A DNA stretch of 64,000 nucleotides from CAVQCJ01 sp963771835 (lineage in GTDB: Bacteria; Actinomycetota; Actinomycetes; Prado026). Of this stretch, positions 61,616-64,000 are shown one piece after another. Below the pieces are notes generated by a model that saw only the letters and a program-made list of their open reading frames with translations, had not been told where the DNA came from and did no database searches. The first letter of the stretch is position 1, and the number at the start of each line of letters is the position of its first letter. The DNA lies in assembly GCA_963771835.1 (NCBI GenBank), contig CAVYVA010000004.1:806001-870000 (forward strand). The letters run 5' to 3'. Made by a program: the position numbers and the translations under genes.

Positions 61616-63052
61616 GGCGCGACCACCTGCGTGACGGCGGTGCCGCTGATCGGCACCGGCACCGGAGCCGGGCGGGCTGCCGAGTCGCTGACCCGCAGCA
61701 GCAGCGCGATGACCATCCAGTTCGCGACCAGCGACGAGCCGCCGGCGGCCAGGAACGGCGTGGTCAGCCCGGTCACCGGGATCAGGTTGGTGACGCCGCC
61801 GACGACGATGAACACCTGCAGGCCCATCACGAACGCCAGGCCGCAGGCGAGCAGCCGGCCGAACACGTCGCGCGCGGCGAGTGCGGCGCGCAGGCCGCGC
61901 TCGACGAGGATCGCGTACAGCACGAGCAGCGCCATCAGCCCGGTGAGCCCGAGCTCCTCGCCGACCGCCGACACGATGAAGTCGGACTTCGCGTACGGCA
62001 CCAGGTCCGGCGTGCCCTGGCCGATACCGGCGCCGAGGATGCCGCCGTCGGCCAGGCCGTACAGGCTCTGCGTCACCTGGTAGCCGGCGCCGCCGACGTC
62101 GGCGAACGGGTGCAGCCACACGTCGACGCGCTCGCGCACGTGCCCGAACGCGTAGTACGCGAACGTCGACCCGATGAGGAACAGACCGGTGCCGATGACG
62201 ACCCAGCCGCGGCGGCCGGTGGCGACGTACAGCATCGCGACGAACAGGCCGAACAGCAGCAGCGACGTGCCGAGGTCCCGCTCGAAGACCAGCACCGCCG
62301 ACGCTGATCAGCCAGGCCACCAGGATCGGGCCGAGGTCGCGCCCGCGCGGGACGTCGATGCCCAGCAACTGGGTGCGGGCCACGGCGAGCGCGTCGCGCT
62401 TCACCACGAGGTAGCCGGCGAAGAAGACGATCAGCACGATCTTGGCCATCTCGGCCGGCTGGAACGAGAAGCCGAGCGCGCGGATCCAGATGCGGGCGCC
62501 GTTGATGGTCACGCCGATGCCCGGGCACCAGCGGCAGCACCACGAGCAGCGAGGCCGAGCGACCATCGCGGTGTACGTGTACCGCTGCAGCACCCGGTGG
62601 TCGCGCACGACCAGCAGCACCAGGACCATCAGCAGCCAGCCCGAGCCCGGTCCACACCAGCTGGGTGCGCCGCGGTGGGGTGCGGGGCCGGCTGGTGGTT
62701 CTGCGCGGCGCGGACGGTCTCCGCGACGTCGAGGCGGTGGATCATCGCCAGCCCGAGCCCGTTGATCGCCACCGCGACCGGCAGCAGCACCTGGTCCGAC
62801 CAGGGCGCGAGCACCCGCACGGCCACGTGCGCGAGGGCGACGGCGCCGGCGGCGGCCGCCGTCACGAGTCCAGAACTTCTCCGGGAGGTGCCCGCCGTTG
62901 GTGAGCCCGACCTGGGCGTACGCGCCCAGCCCGACGGCGAGCGCGAGGACGAGCAGGCCGATCTCGGCGACCCGGCGCGGCGGTCGGGGGACGGCCGGTC
63001 CGGCCGGGGGCGGCTGCGCCGCGCCGGGCGGCGCGATCGTGGCGGCGGTCAC
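61612..63052 (-). CDS. rodA: SEDS family peptidoglycan polymerase RodA/FtsW
   Basis: About ten helices are present. RVAEIGLLVLALAVGLGAYAQVGL, GLAMIHRLD, GARIWIRALGFSFQPAEMAKIVLIVFFAGYLVVKRDAL, LVFERDLGTSLLLFGLFVAMLYVATGR and GLADGGILGAGIGQGTPDLVPYAKSDFIVSAVGEELGLTGLMALLVLYAILVERGL are SEDS signatures, ending AGGSSLVANWMVIALLLRVS. GTG at 63052 overlaps the pstP stop. Breaks occur near 62,300, 62,525, 62,560, 62,645 and 62,870. It polymerises lipid II together with PbpA. Confidence 0.94.
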
Positions 63053-64000
63053 GGCGACGGGCTCGCGCTCGGTCCGGCGGTTCCCGATGTCGTCGCCGAC
63101 ACGGACGGTCCGGGGCCGACGCTCGGCGTCGGGGTGCTGCTCGGGCTCGGGCCGGGCGGGCAGCCGTCCGGGGCGGGCACGCCTGCGCAGGCCGTCGCCT
63201 GCGTACGCAGGTGGTCGACGATCCGGCGGGCCTCGTCCAGCGACGACGGCGGCGATCGTGTCGTTCACCTGCCCCTGCGAGAACGACGGGAGGGTCGAGG
63301 CCTGCACGTCGGTCGGCTCGACCACCTGCGACAGCGAGCGGCCGACCAGCTTCTGCGGGACGCCGCGGTAGATCACGACCTGCCCGCTGTCGACGCCGAC
63401 GTAGTACTGCGTCTGGGTCCAGCGGTAGCCGGCGTAGCCGGCGGCCGCGACGAGCACGAGCAGGGCGACGACGGGCAGCAGCAGGCCGCAGCCCTCTCGA
63501 GCCGCCGGTGCCCCGAGCTCGTCGTCCGTCGTGGTCGGACGGTTCGGCCGCCTCGCCGCCGGCTGCGTCGGGACCGTCGCCGGTCGTCGTCGCCGCCGGC
63601 GTCGGCGGCCGCGACGCCGACCACGCGCGCGCGTGCGCCGCTGTCGGCGGCCGCCCCGACCACGACGGCGACCGGCGGTGCGACGTCGTCGTCCTCGTCG
63701 ACGACGTCGGCGACGAGGCAGGTGACGTTGTCGGGTGCGCCGGCGCGCAGGGCCAGGTCGACGAGCCGGTCGGCCGCCTCGCGCGGCGTACCGACCTCGA
63801 GCACGTCGCGGATCGTCGGCTCCGACACCACGCTGGACAGCCCGTCGCTGCACAGCAGGTACCGGTCGCCCAGCCGCGGCGTGCGCAGCACGACCTCCGG
63901 CTCGACCTCGACCCGGCCGTCCAGCGCCTGCAGCAGCAGGTTGCGCTGCGGGTGGGTCTTGGCGTCCTCGTCGCTGATCCGGCCCTGGTCGATGAGCGAC
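63049..64000 (-). CDS. pstP: PstP-type PP2C serine/threonine phosphatase, 5' end outside the window
   Basis: The visible part starts inside the PP2C domain (TPRLGDRYLLCSDGLSSVVSEPTIRDVL, GAPDNVTCLVADVV with the metal Asp residues). It continues through an acidic/basic linker to a membrane helix (LLLPVVALLVLVAAAGYAGYRW). An extracellular domain (YYVGVDSGQVVIYRGVPQKLVGRSLSQVVEPTDVQASTLPSFSQGQVNDTI) and a Ser/Pro tail ending SASPSP at 63049 follow. It reverses PknB phosphorylation. Breaks occur near 63,245, 63,500 and 63,530. It is first of pstP-rodA-pbpA-pknB in this window. Confidence 0.92.

Noticed and set aside
1..64000. Prophage, insertion sequence, CRISPR or toxin-antitoxin systems
   Set aside because: No transposase, integrase, cas or toxin-antitoxin motif was recognised; the only mobile element signature is the DnaB intein.

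Overview
The window is a very GC-rich (low-to-mid 70s percent by eye) actinobacterial chromosome segment that carries the replication origin. The gene order is the conserved origin neighbourhood of Actinobacteria: dnaB, rplI-rpsR-ssb-rpsF, ponA, ino1, pcnA, murJ, sigM, trxB-trxA-cwlM, parB-parA-rsmG, jag-yidC-yidD-rnpA-rpmH, then dnaA-oriC-dnaN-recF-dciA-gyrB-gyrA, tRNA-Ile and tRNA-Ala, crgA, and the pknB-pbpA-rodA-pstP block. From memory of reference genomes, the continuous left arm from dnaB to parAB resembles the Streptomyces layout more than the mycobacterial one, and absence of pknA fits that. The genus cannot be named from the sequence.

Left arm (1-24.9 kb; reading frames essentially clean): dnaB runs off the left edge and carries an intein with class 3 hallmarks in its P-loop. 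It is followed by the ribosomal/SSB operon, endonuclease IV, a FemX-like ligase with an alanine-racemase-like protein, and a GT87 glycosyltransferase. Next comes the most unusual feature, a tandem duplication of about 2.4 kb carrying a class A penicillin-binding protein. The copies are nearly identical, but copy 1 has lost the catalytic lysine of the transpeptidase SxxK motif, has a 66-bp in-frame deletion and has an expanded Ser/Pro tail. A PadR regulator with a perfect palindromic upstream site, inositol-phosphate synthase, an MFS protein, CCA-adding enzyme, a Nudix hydrolase, a DUF6049 protein, MurJ and an NlpC/P60 hydrolase follow.

Centre (24.9-49.5 kb): a pseudokinase, SigM and its anti-sigma factor, the thioredoxin system, CwlM, an aminotransferase, a D-Ala-D-Ala-ligase-like gene, the chromosome segregation genes with two parS sites, the ribosome/membrane biogenesis genes, and dnaA-oriC-dnaN-recF-gyrBA. 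Nearly every gene here, including essential ones, is broken by +1 frame changes. These are almost certainly base-insertion errors in the assembly, so those genes are annotated as CDS and not as pseudogenes.

Right arm (49.5-64 kb): DUF3566, tRNA-Ile, DLW-39, and an apparently accessory set (dienelactone hydrolase, DHA2 efflux pump, divergent MarR regulator) lying between tRNA-Ile and tRNA-Ala. Then come PpiA, rhomboid protease, thiolase, CrgA, DUF881, a glutamine amidotransferase, and the cell-wall/Ser-Thr-kinase cluster pknB-pbpA-rodA-pstP, which runs off the right edge. Many of the genes serve peptidoglycan synthesis and its control (two PonA copies, FemX, MurJ, NlpC/P60, CwlM, Ddl-like, PbpA, RodA, PknB, PstP, CrgA), arranged around the origin.
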